In this document: piece by piece, positions 23,972 through 31,935 of the stretch
Layout: each line of letters starts with the position of its first letter
Numbering within the stretch: position 1 is the stretch's first letter
Assembly: GCA_045535095.1 (NCBI GenBank)
Contig: JAZSKY010000020.1
Span: forward strand, 1 to 51,373
Direction of reading: 5' to 3'
Length of the DNA stretch: 51,373 nt
DNA from: SIG672 sp045535095
GTDB lineage: Bacteria; Bacillota; Clostridia; Oscillospirales; CAG-272
Made by a program: the position numbers and the translations under genes
The notes under the pieces: model-generated
Seen by the model: the letters and a program-made list of their open reading frames with translations, nothing else
Database searches by the model: none
Told to the model about the DNA's origin: nothing

Positions 23972-25432
23972 ATGCTTTTTAAAAGTGTGTTTGCGAGATA
24001 TATGCTTGCATTCGTCGTCATTATACTTATCAGCTTCTCGGTGCTTTCTCTCATAGTTGCAAATCAGGTTATAAACTATTCGGGACAGATGAAAAACGAC
24101 GAGCTTGAGCGTATTGCCACCTCATCTGCGGCGATACTTGAGCCTGCCTACCGCAGTAGCGAAAAGTCAGACTTCACCGAGTTCGTTTACAGCGAAAAGC
24201 TGATGCTCGAGCAGGTTTTCGGATACGTTGATAACGATGACGAGGTAAACATTTTTCTTACCGATACAAGCGGCAAGATACTGTGGTACGCCACGATGCT
24301 TGACAGTAATAACTCGATGTATCTTGATAACACGAAAAGACTTTCGGGCGAAGTAATGCAGAGCGCTATCCACGAGGGCGGATACGCCGCTGAAAACACA
24401 ACGCTTGGCGGAGTTCTGAGTCACAGATGCTACGTCGAGGCTCTCCCGATAGAGGCAAACGGAAAAACGAGTGGCGTGCTGTTCGTCACCACCGTTTCGT
24501 CCAACGTGTACGACTTCGTGTCGTCAACGGTCAAGACGATCATAATGTCCTGTATGTGGGTAATGTGCGGCGCGATAATCGCGAGCTATTTCGTAAGTGA
24601 AAGAATAGTTCGTCCGATACGAAAGGTCAGCCACGCTGCAAGAGAATTTGCAGACGGCAAGATGGACGTGCGCGTAGAGGTGACGGGCGAGGACGAGGTC
24701 CCCGAGCTTGCTATTGCATTTAACAATATGGCAAGCAGCCTTGAGAGGAACGAGGAAACAAGACGAATGTTCCTTGCAAACGTCTCGCACGATATGAGAA
24801 CTCCGATGACAACGATCGGCGGATTTATCGACGCGATCCTTGACGGAACGATACCGCCCGAGGAGAGCGAGCATTATCTTTCGATAGTCTCCTCTGAGGT
24901 CAAGAGACTCTCGAGACTTGTTTCGACTCTGCTTGATATATCGAAAATTCAGGCAGGCGAGCGCAAATTTACTATGGAAGAGTTTGATATTTGCGAGCTT
25001 TCGCGTCAGATAATCATTTCTCTTGAGCAGAGACTCAACGAGAAAAAGCTTGACGTTGAGTTCGAGTGCGACGAGGATAATATCTCGGTCGTTGCCGATA
25101 GAGACGCTATCTATCAGGTGCTTTACAATATCTGCGATAACGGCGTGAAATTCGCGCGCGAGGGCGGAAAGTACAAGCTTTCGGTCAAAATCTCGGATAA
25201 AAAGGTGCTTGTCAGCGTTTATAACGAGGGCGACGGAATCCCGAGCGACGATCTCCCGTACGTATTCGACCGATTCTACAAGAGCGATAAGAGTCGCGGA
25301 CTTGATAAAACGGGTGTCGGACTCGGAATGTATATCAGCCGTACGATAATGGACGCACACGGCGAAAACATTACCGTACACAGTAAATATGGAGAATTTT
25401 GCGAGTTTACTATAACGCTTAAAATGATATGA
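23972..25432 (+). CDS. Membrane sensor histidine kinase
   Basis: A 486-residue kinase with two membrane helices (about 11-30 and 188-208) enclosing a sensor region of about 155 residues. A HAMP domain follows (RIVRPIRKVSHAAREFADGK). The dimerisation domain carries the phosphorylated His273 (ANVSHDMRTPMTT). The ATPase domain has an N box (YNICDNGVKF), a G1 box (VYNEGDGIPSDDL) and GVGLGMYIS. All catalytic parts are intact. No response regulator is next to it; the orphan regulator at 21948 is a candidate partner. It overlaps radC by four bases (ATGA), so they are translated together. Confidence 0.95.
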   Translation: MLFKSVFARYMLAFVVIILISFSVLSLIVANQVINYSGQMKNDELERIATSSAAILEPAYRSSEKSDFTEFVYSEKLMLEQVFGYVDNDDEVNIFLTDTSGKILWYATMLDSNNSMYLDNTKRLSGEVMQSAIHEGGYAAENTTLGGVLSHRCYVEALPIEANGKTSGVLFVTTVSSNVYDFVSSTVKTIIMSCMWVMCGAIIASYFVSERIVRPIRKVSHAAREFADGKMDVRVEVTGEDEVPELAIAFNNMASSLERNEETRRMFLANVSHDMRTPMTTIGGFIDAILDGTIPPEESEHYLSIVSSEVKRLSRLVSTLLDISKIQAGERKFTMEEFDICELSRQIIISLEQRLNEKKLDVEFECDEDNISVVADRDAIYQVLYNICDNGVKFAREGGKYKLSVKISDKKVLVSVYNEGDGIPSDDLPYVFDRFYKSDKSRGLDKTGVGLGMYISRTIMDAHGENITVHSKYGEFCEFTITLKMI

Positions 25433-26148
25433 GTGAGGATTTAAAGGGCAAAAAATGTCTGCACGAGGGACATAGAGCGCGTATGGAGGAAAAGGTCCTT
25501 GCAGGACACGTTTCCACGATGACAGACGTGGAGCTTCTCGAAATGCTTCTCTATAACGTGATCCGCAGACAAAATACTAACGAAATATCTCATCGCCTTC
25601 TCGACAGATTCGGCTCGCTTGGCGCGTTGCTTACTGCAGATCCTGCCGCCGTTATGGATGTTGACGGAGTAGGCGACAAAACTGCGGTTTTCTCGGCGGT
25701 TGTGGGAGAAATGTATAAAAGAGCGTCGCGCGAAGGAGTCACATCAGTAAAATATTTTGACACTATCGAGCAGATAGGACAGTATTTTATCGGCGTGTTC
25801 AAGGGAGACAGAGACGAGTGCGTAATGATGCTTATGCTCGACGCTAAAAACCGTTTTCTCGACTGCAAAACGATACACAAGGGCGTTGTAAGCTCGGCGA
25901 GTGTGTCAATGAGAACGATAGTCAAAACGGCGCTCGACTTGAGAGCTGACCGCATAGTGGTCGCGCACAATCACCCGTCAGGAGACGCCTCGCCGTCGGA
26001 TGACGATATAATTCTGACAAGAATGATAAGAAGAACGCTCTCCGATCTTGACGTTGACGTCATTGAGCATATTCTCGTCGCGGACGATAAATATATGCCG
26101 CTCATCAAGTATATGAACAGCGCGGCAGAGCGAAATTACGAATTTTGA
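25429..26148 (+). CDS. radC: RadC-family JAB domain protein
   Basis: A 239-residue member of the RadC (UPF0758) family. The N-terminal helix-hairpin-helix part contains DVDGVGDKTAVF (about 77-88). The C-terminal JAB1/MPN-type domain has the metal-binding pattern H180-x-H182 and Asp186 in VAHNHPSGDASPS. The family was first linked to DNA repair, but that is disputed, and the fold suggests a metal-dependent hydrolase. The start overlaps the end of the kinase gene by four bases, and no separate promoter is visible. Confidence 0.95.
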   Translation: MSEDLKGKKCLHEGHRARMEEKVLAGHVSTMTDVELLEMLLYNVIRRQNTNEISHRLLDRFGSLGALLTADPAAVMDVDGVGDKTAVFSAVVGEMYKRASREGVTSVKYFDTIEQIGQYFIGVFKGDRDECVMMLMLDAKNRFLDCKTIHKGVVSSASVSMRTIVKTALDLRADRIVVAHNHPSGDASPSDDDIILTRMIRRTLSDLDVDVIEHILVADDKYMPLIKYMNSAAERNYEF

Positions 26149-26159
26149 AAGGTGCATTT

Positions 26160-26888
26160 ATGCCTACGAACAAACAGAGCAAAGGCGAGCGCTTTGCGCG
26201 TACCGAAAAGCTTATCGGAAAAAAGGCGCTTGATAAAATACGCACCTCGCACGTTGCAGTCTTCGGACTCGGAGGAGTCGGAGGAGCGGCGCTTGAGGGA
26301 CTTGCGCGCGCAGGCGTTGGCAAGCTGACTCTTGTCGATTTCGACACCGTTTCCGAGAGCAATATAAACAGACAGCTCATTGCCGACACCGAGACGGTCG
26401 GAATGCTCAAGACCGAGGCGGCAAAGGCAAGGGTAGAGAAAATAAATCCCGACGCAGAGGTTATCGCGTATAATATCTTCTATAACGAGGAGAGCGCGGC
26501 AGAGGTTGATCTTTCGGGCGTTGACTATATCGTTGACGCTATTGACAGCGTACGCTCGAAGGTATCTCTCGTTCTTCGCGCAGACAGAGAAAATATACCG
26601 ATAATATCGTGTATGGGAACAGGCCGCAGAGTAGATGCACTCGGATTCAAGATTACCGATATATATAAAACGAGCGCTTGTCCGCTTGCAAGAGCGGTAC
26701 GCCACGAGCTTCGTAAGAATGGCGTAAAGTCGCTCAAGGTGCTTTGCTCGGACGATGAGGTTTACGTGTCTCCCGAGAGCGAGGGTGCAGAAAACGACCG
26801 CACACCCGCATCGATTTCGTACGTTCCGCCGATTGCAGGATACCTGCTCGCAGGCGAGGTCATAAAGTCGATAGGTGAAATAAAGTAA
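26160..26888 (+). CDS. tcdA: tRNA threonylcarbamoyladenosine dehydratase TcdA-like (ThiF/E1 family)
   Basis: An E1-like ATP-dependent adenylating enzyme that forms the cyclic t6A modification in tRNAs. The ATG at 26160 with GAAAGGTG upstream is preferred over the TTG at 26145. The 242-residue protein has the nucleotide fold GLGGVGGAALEGLARAGVGKLTLVDFDTV and the family pattern SNINRQL. It also has DYIVDAIDS and a CPLARAVRHELRKNG segment. The last is typical of TcdA rather than MoeB or ThiF, because the zinc-binding CxxC pairs of the latter are lacking. It lies 11 bases after radC. Confidence 0.92.
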   Translation: MPTNKQSKGERFARTEKLIGKKALDKIRTSHVAVFGLGGVGGAALEGLARAGVGKLTLVDFDTVSESNINRQLIADTETVGMLKTEAAKARVEKINPDAEVIAYNIFYNEESAAEVDLSGVDYIVDAIDSVRSKVSLVLRADRENIPIISCMGTGRRVDALGFKITDIYKTSACPLARAVRHELRKNGVKSLKVLCSDDEVYVSPESEGAENDRTPASISYVPPIAGYLLAGEVIKSIGEIK

Positions 26889-26890
26889 GA

Positions 26891-26922
26891 AAAAAGGCAA
26901 GAGAAAAATCTCTTGCCTTTTT
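26891..26922. terminator. Bidirectional terminator between tcdA and lysR-type gene
   Basis: AAAAAGGCAAGAGA (26891-26904), AAAA loop, TCTCTTGCCTTTTT (26909-26922). It is perfect and overlaps the last bases of the regulator gene. Confidence 0.92.
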
Positions 26923-27865
26923 AGTATATTATCTCGCGAGCGACCTTTATAAATTCGCGCATTGCACGTGTGCAGTAGCGTCCTTTCTTGTAAACAATGA
27001 AAAGATTTCTGCTTCCGTGCTTTTCGTCAACCTTGTAGAAGAAAACGTTTCCGTGAGTTCCGCCGTATTTTACCAGCGTGTCGGTCACAAAGCAGGGACC
27101 GATTCCCGATTCCGCAAGGGCGTAGGATATGTTAAGCTGATCTACGGCAAAGGACACCTTCGGCGTTACCGAGCAGTCGCTGAATATTTTTGCCGCTCTG
27201 TAATGCATATCGTTTCCGCTTTTGAGAAGAATAAAGCTCTCGTCTCTGAATTTTTCCATAGGTACGGGAGAGATCTCGTCCATAAGCCTCGCGCCGCCGC
27301 GCACGGTTTCGGGAGTTACGCGGTACTCTTCAAGACCTTCGTTTATATCAAGCGACGAGGGAACGCATATAAGTATCTGCTCCTTGACGAGCGAGCTTCC
27401 CTCATACTGCTCGCCGATAGAGTCAAAGCTGTCTATTACGATGTCAACGCTTTCCTCTTTTGCCATCTTTTCAAGCTCATTGGAATGAGCCTCTATAAGA
27501 TTCACCTTGATGTTCGGGTGAAGGGCAGAGAATTTCGTGATGATCCTCGGCAGAACGTAGGACGAAAGATAGTTCGATCCGCCGACGGTGATACTGCCTG
27601 TTTCAAGCGAGTAAATATCGTTTAATTTGCGCCCGAAATCATTTTCCGCTCTCATTATCTGCTCGGCTGTATAAATGTACTCCTTGCCTATTTCGGTGAG
27701 CTTTATTTTCCCCTTGCATCGCTCAAAGAGGGGAGCGCCCACGTCAAGCTCTATTTTCTGTATCGCCGCGCTGAGAGATGGCTGTGAAATAAAGAGCTTT
27801 TCAGCCGCACGCGTGAAGCTTTCTTCCTTATAAACTGCGTAAACGTACTTGTATTTAGAAAACAT
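26921..27865 (-). CDS. LysR-family transcriptional regulator
   Basis: A 314-residue regulator. The N-terminal winged helix-turn-helix reads FTRAAEKLFISQPSLSAAIQKIELDVGAPLFER. The rest is the type 2 periplasmic-binding-like effector domain (ITVGGSNYLSSYVLPRI, ESVDIVIDSFDS). A GAGGAGACGG site precedes the start. It is divergent from a yitT-like gene, and a LysR-type dyad (27880-27905) lies between them, suggesting that it controls that gene and itself. The inducer is unknown. Confidence 0.95.
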   Translation of the reverse strand: MFSKYKYVYAVYKEESFTRAAEKLFISQPSLSAAIQKIELDVGAPLFERCKGKIKLTEIGKEYIYTAEQIMRAENDFGRKLNDIYSLETGSITVGGSNYLSSYVLPRIITKFSALHPNIKVNLIEAHSNELEKMAKEESVDIVIDSFDSIGEQYEGSSLVKEQILICVPSSLDINEGLEEYRVTPETVRGGARLMDEISPVPMEKFRDESFILLKSGNDMHYRAAKIFSDCSVTPKVSFAVDQLNISYALAESGIGPCFVTDTLVKYGGTHGNVFFYKVDEKHGSRNLFIVYKKGRYCTRAMREFIKVAREIIY

Positions 27866-27879
27866 ACCGTCTCCTCTGT

Positions 27880-27905
27880 TATAGTTTATTTCTATGATAA
27901 CTATA
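27880..27905. promoter_or_regulatory. Candidate LysR operator
   Basis: Inverted repeat TATAGTT-N12-AACTATA (27880-27886 and 27899-27905) just upstream of the yitT-like promoter. It fits the T-N11-A style LysR box. Confidence 0.65.
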
Positions 27906-27917
27906 TTTTAAAAGTAT

Positions 27918-27946
27918 TTGACTATATTATAACATTGTATTATAAT
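27918..27946 (+). promoter_or_regulatory. Promoter of yitT-like gene
   Basis: TTGACT (27918-27923), 17-base spacer, TATAAT (27941-27946). Confidence 0.82.
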
Positions 27947-27980
27947 AAAGTCAAGACTTTTACAAGGAGCTAACTTCATA

Positions 27981-28838
27981 ATGTTCAAAAAAACAGCATC
28001 GTATTTTTTGATTGCCGCAATTGCAATGCTTTCGGCGTTCAATTACGCAATTTTTATATTCCCTAACCACTTTGCACCGTCGGGCATTGACGGTATCTGT
28101 ACTATGATTCAGGACACGACCGGAGTCAGCATAGGATATTTTTCGCTTCTCGCTAACGTGCCGCTCGTGCTTATCGCGTTTTTTGGCTTGAACCGAGACT
28201 TTGCTATAAAAAGCACTCTATACATTCTGGTTTTTTCGCTGTCATCAATAATTATAAGAAGGGTTACTCCCGTCGGATTCGGTTACCATGCCGGCGCAGG
28301 CAACGGTGTCCTTCTGGCGGTGATAGCGGCAGGTGTCGTACGTGGAATCCTTTACGCTTTCACCCTTAACCTTAACGGCTCGAGCGGTGGAATTGATATA
28401 ATTGCGGCGACAGTCAAGAAGAAAAGACCGTATCTTGATCTTATGAACGTCATTTTCTTTATAAATCTCTTTATCGCAACGATATCCTTCTTCGTTTACG
28501 GAATGAGACTTGAGCCGGTTATATGCAGTATTCTCTATTCGTTTATTACAAGTAGCGTAAGCTCACGCATAAGAGCGGGGAAGCACCGCGCGATGAAATA
28601 TGAGATAATCACATCCGAGGCAGAGGAGCTTTGCGCGCAGATCAAGGAAAAGCTGAATCAGACTGCGACCGTGATCGATGCAAAAGGCGCTTTCTCACAC
28701 GCCGATAAGAAGATGGTAGTTTTCGTTAGTGCGATGCATAACGTTCCCTACGTTGAGGAGATCATACTTACTATCCGCGATCCCTTCGTTTTCAAGAGCG
28801 TTGTGGATAATAGCGTAATTGGAATAGATTACAAATAA
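27981..28838 (+). CDS. YitT-family membrane protein (DUF161 plus DUF2179)
   Basis: A 285-residue membrane protein. About five hydrophobic segments (first near 8-27, second near 50-70) form the YitT domain with the signature NGSSGGIDIIA. The soluble C-terminal DUF2179 domain (about 200-285) includes KYEIITSEAEELCAQI and ends FKSVVDNSVIGIDYK. The physiological function of the family is not established. It is probably controlled by the divergent LysR regulator. Length is usual for the family. Confidence 0.92.
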   Translation: MFKKTASYFLIAAIAMLSAFNYAIFIFPNHFAPSGIDGICTMIQDTTGVSIGYFSLLANVPLVLIAFFGLNRDFAIKSTLYILVFSLSSIIIRRVTPVGFGYHAGAGNGVLLAVIAAGVVRGILYAFTLNLNGSSGGIDIIAATVKKKRPYLDLMNVIFFINLFIATISFFVYGMRLEPVICSILYSFITSSVSSRIRAGKHRAMKYEIITSEAEELCAQIKEKLNQTATVIDAKGAFSHADKKMVVFVSAMHNVPYVEEIILTIRDPFVFKSVVDNSVIGIDYK

Positions 28839-28862
28839 AAAACTCCCTTTCGGGAGTTTTTC
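28839..28862. terminator. Bidirectional terminator between yitT-like and merR-like genes
   Basis: AAAACTCCC (28839-28847), TTTC loop, GGGAGTTTT (28852-28860), with T-rich sequence on the plus strand and A-rich before it. Confidence 0.85.
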
Positions 28863-28863
28863 T

Positions 28864-29586
28864 TTATTTTTCGTTGGTATAGACTTCAACGCAGAGACCG
28901 TGGCGCGAGCATTTGGGACAAGTCAGACGGCGCATCTTCGGGGTGTGATACGCCCAGAACATTTCCTTGAAGCTCGGTCTGAATATCTCGTGACATTCGG
29001 GACAGATGTACTTAACGTGACTGAAATAATACCTCGATACTATGATTCCCCACGGAATGGCAGCTGCCGCCCAGATGCCGAGCGTCCACCAGAGTCCGTG
29101 CGTGATGCCGAGAATTATTGCCGCTATCTGGAGAATAGATACGGGGAGACCGCCAAGTATCATAGTCCGGCGCATTTTTTTGAGATTGTTTCTTTGCTTC
29201 ATAAAATATGCTATGTCACCGATAGAGTCGAGCGAAAAGCTGTCAAGCTCTCGAAGCTCGCGTCTGATTCCCTCTGTAAGATCGAGCTTTGCCTGACACT
29301 CGGAGAGCTGCTCTCTGAGTATCGTTTCCTGCTCGTCAAGTAGGATCGATATTATGTTTTCGGGATTTTTCTCGTCAAAGAGAGCCGAGATACTGTTTAT
29401 CGGGAGTCCTGCCTCACGCAGAAAACAGATTATACGCATTCTCCTCAAATCGTTTTCGGTGTAGAGACGGCGTCCGCCCTCTGAAAGCTCGCTCGGAATG
29501 AGAATTTTTCTGTCGTCATAGTACTGTACCGTTCTGACCGATACACCGCAAAGCTTTGCGATTTCTCCGGTAGTGTATTTTGACAT
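28864..29586 (-). CDS. MerR-type regulator with two membrane helices and zinc ribbon
   Basis: A 240-residue protein of unusual architecture. Residues 4-70 are a MerR helix-turn-helix and wing (YTTGEIAKLCGVSVRTVQYYDD, EGGRRLYTENDLRRM). Residues about 72-135 form a charged dimerisation helix. Two hydrophobic segments follow at about 141-163 and 166-187. The C-terminus has a zinc ribbon with Cys195, Cys198, Cys223 and Cys226 (CPEC and CPKC). The regulator would therefore be tethered to the membrane, with DNA-binding and zinc parts both on the cytoplasmic side. Its own promoter has a 19-base spacer with a palindrome, the form MerR proteins activate. A GGAGG site precedes the start. The signal sensed is unknown. 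Confidence 0.88.
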   Translation of the reverse strand: MSKYTTGEIAKLCGVSVRTVQYYDDRKILIPSELSEGGRRLYTENDLRRMRIICFLREAGLPINSISALFDEKNPENIISILLDEQETILREQLSECQAKLDLTEGIRRELRELDSFSLDSIGDIAYFMKQRNNLKKMRRTMILGGLPVSILQIAAIILGITHGLWWTLGIWAAAAIPWGIIVSRYYFSHVKYICPECHEIFRPSFKEMFWAYHTPKMRRLTCPKCSRHGLCVEVYTNEK

Positions 29587-29611
29587 AGCCTGCCTGCCTC
29601 CTTTATCTGCT

Positions 29612-29662
29612 ATTATACATCATTACGTAACGTGACTGTCAATACCTCACGCAAGGTGATTT
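29612..29662 (-). promoter_or_regulatory. MerR-type promoter and operators of the merR-like gene
   Basis: On the minus strand, -35 TTGACA (29637-29642) and -10 TATAAT (29612-29617) are separated by 19 bases, not 17. The spacer contains the palindrome TTACGTAA. A second dyad-like element, CCTCACGCAAGGTGA, lies just upstream (about 29645-29659). The long spacer is characteristic of promoters that MerR proteins untwist. Confidence 0.8.
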
Positions 29663-29680
29663 TTTCAAAAAACTATATTT

Positions 29681-29718
29681 AAAGGCATACGGCAGATTTG
29701 CGCGTATGCCTTTTTGTG
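29681..29718. terminator. Terminator of the ftsH operon
   Basis: AAAGGCATACG (29681-29691) pairs with CGTATGCCTTT (29703-29713) across an 11-base loop. It stands just past the ftsH stop on the minus strand. Confidence 0.78.
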
Positions 29719-29721
29719 TGA

Positions 29722-31893
29722 TTACTCATTTTCCTCGGGTTTATCGGATTCTTCCGATTCTTCCTCGGCTTCGATGATCTCTTCCGAAATTTCCTCGGTG
29801 GGCTCTTCGTTTTCGATAACCTCCCCAGACTCGGTAGCCTCATCATTCTTCGCACTCTCGGGAGTAGCGGCAGCCTCTTTTTCAAGACGCTCCTTCTCCT
29901 CGCGTGCCTTCTTCTCCTCTTCGTCGCGGCGACGCTTTTCTTCGTTTTCAGCCATCGACTTTCTGCGGCGGGAGTCCATCATTTCCTGAAGCTCCTCAAA
30001 GGTAGGCTCGCCTTCCATTGCCGTCTTGAACTGAATTTCGTCCATAGTCTCGTATTTTACAAGGAACTCTGCAACGAATTTAAGCTTATCCGAATGCTCG
30101 GTGAGTATCTTTTCAGCCGTTTCGTACGCTTCGTTTACGATTCTCTTTATCTCGCTGTCGATAAGAGCGGCAGTTGCCTCGGAGTAGTTCTTTTCGCCTC
30201 CGAAGTCCTTGCCGAGGAACACCTCGCTGTGTCCCGTTCCGTAAACGATAGGACCGAGAAGGTCGCTCATGCCGAGACGGGTGACCATCTTTCTTGCGAT
30301 CTCGGTGGCTCTCTGAATGTCGTTGGACGCGCCGCCCGAGAAATCGTTGAAGGTGATCTTTTCTGCAACTCGTCCGCCGAGGAGCATTGCAATATGCTCG
30401 GAAAGCTCGGAGCGGTACTCGCTGTACTTATCCTCCTGAGGAAGATTCAGGGTGTATCCAAGAGCTCTTCCGCTCGGAATGATCGAGATCTGGTGTACGG
30501 GGTCGATAGAGGGGAGATAGTATGCAAGGAGCGCGTGTCCCGCTTCGTGATATGCGGTCTTGCGCTTTTCCTCGTCCTTTATCTTCATGCTCTTCTTCTG
30601 AGTGCCGACGATTATCTTCATCGTGGCGTCCTCAATATCGTTCATACCGATAAGCGCCTTGCCGCGTCTTGCCGCGAGAAGGGCAGCCTCGTTAAGAAGG
30701 TTTGCAAGGTCTGCGCCGGTAAATCCGGCGGTACTCTTTGCAACTGTGGAGAGGTCAACCTCTTCCTCAAAGGGCTTGTTTCTTGCGTGGATCTTGAGTA
30801 TCTCCTCACGTCCCTTGAGGTCGGGATAGTTTACGGTGATTTCTCTGTCAAAGCGTCCGGGGCGGAGAAGTGCTGGGTCGAGAATGTCGGGGCGGTTTGT
30901 CGCCGCCATAACGATTACTCCGTCGTTTCCACCAAATCCGTCCATTTCAACGAGAAGCTGGTTGAGAGTCTGCTCACGCTCGCCGTGTCCGCCGCCGAGA
31001 CCTGCGGCTCTGTGACGTCCGACGGCGTCAATTTCGTCTATAAATATGATACTTGCGGGATTTTTACGTGCCGTCTCGAAAAGATCGCGGACTCGCGAAG
31101 CGCCGACACCGACGTACATTTCAACGAAATCCGATCCCGAGATCGAATAGAAGGGAACGCCTGCTTCGCCTGCAACCGCCTTCGCAAGAAGGGTTTTACC
31201 CGTTCCGGGAGGTCCCATAAGGAGAACGCCGTGGGGGATCTTTGCGCCGAGACTTGTGAATTTTGCGGGATTTTTAAGGAAATCAACGATCTCCTGAAGC
31301 TCTTCCTTTTCCTCGTCTGCACCTGCAACGTCGGCAAAAAGGACCTTCTTTTTATCGTCGGGAACGTTCATCTTCGCTCTCGACTTGCCAAACGAGGGTG
31401 CTCCGCGTCCGGGCGCGCCCTTTCCGTTTGCAGACTGCTTGAATACCCAGATAGCGAGTCCGCCGAGCAGGAGAAGAATTGCCGCGTAGGGGAGAATCGA
31501 CACCCAAACGGGTATAGACTTCGGCTCGGTGAGGTCGTATTTAAGCTTTTCGACCTTGTTGCCGCTTGCAACGTCCTGATTTTCGCTCTCAACCTTCTGG
31601 TTGTAAGCAAGTACGTATCCGTAGCAGTCCTCATAGAAGCGGTCACGGTCCTGAAGGATATAAACGATCTCCCTGTCAGACGTGGTCGTGACGGTCAGCT
31701 TGTTCGTTTCGTCAAGCTCAAAGGTCTTGACCGATTCCTTTGAGTCAACACCGATATTCTCGAAAAGCTCGACGATATCGCTGTAAACAGGCTCTTCCTC
31801 TCCGCTACCCTTTAAAAGAAGGGAAACGGCGCCGATTATTACGGCAACGAGAAGAACAAAACTTAAAGTTGAAAACAGATTCTTTTTCTTCAT
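29722..31893 (-). CDS. ftsH: ATP-dependent zinc metalloprotease FtsH
   Basis: Membrane-bound AAA protease that degrades misfolded membrane proteins and some regulators. It has 723 residues. Two membrane helices (about 8-27 and 129-151) flank an external segment of about 100 residues. The AAA domain has Walker A GPPGTGKT (227-234), Walker B FIDEID (Asp286, Glu287) and the second region of homology ATNRPDILDPALLRPGRFDR. The protease site is H449-E450-x-x-H453. The C-terminal tail after about residue 640 is a long, highly charged Glu/Lys/Arg stretch. It is probably disordered and longer than in E. coli. It is the last gene of the minus-strand cluster, after tilS. Confidence 0.98.
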   Translation of the reverse strand: MKKKNLFSTLSFVLLVAVIIGAVSLLLKGSGEEEPVYSDIVELFENIGVDSKESVKTFELDETNKLTVTTTSDREIVYILQDRDRFYEDCYGYVLAYNQKVESENQDVASGNKVEKLKYDLTEPKSIPVWVSILPYAAILLLLGGLAIWVFKQSANGKGAPGRGAPSFGKSRAKMNVPDDKKKVLFADVAGADEEKEELQEIVDFLKNPAKFTSLGAKIPHGVLLMGPPGTGKTLLAKAVAGEAGVPFYSISGSDFVEMYVGVGASRVRDLFETARKNPASIIFIDEIDAVGRHRAAGLGGGHGEREQTLNQLLVEMDGFGGNDGVIVMAATNRPDILDPALLRPGRFDREITVNYPDLKGREEILKIHARNKPFEEEVDLSTVAKSTAGFTGADLANLLNEAALLAARRGKALIGMNDIEDATMKIIVGTQKKSMKIKDEEKRKTAYHEAGHALLAYYLPSIDPVHQISIIPSGRALGYTLNLPQEDKYSEYRSELSEHIAMLLGGRVAEKITFNDFSGGASNDIQRATEIARKMVTRLGMSDLLGPIVYGTGHSEVFLGKDFGGEKNYSEATAALIDSEIKRIVNEAYETAEKILTEHSDKLKFVAEFLVKYETMDEIQFKTAMEGEPTFEELQEMMDSRRRKSMAENEEKRRRDEEEKKAREEKERLEKEAAATPESAKNDEATESGEVIENEEPTEEISEEIIEAEEESEESDKPEENE

Positions 31894-31935
31894 TATATAG
31901 CTGTATCTCCGTTTGATGTAGTAATGCGCTTTGCG

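Noticed and set aside
27981..28838. Drug efflux protein
   Set aside because: The YitT signature and the DUF2179 tail fit better than any transporter family.
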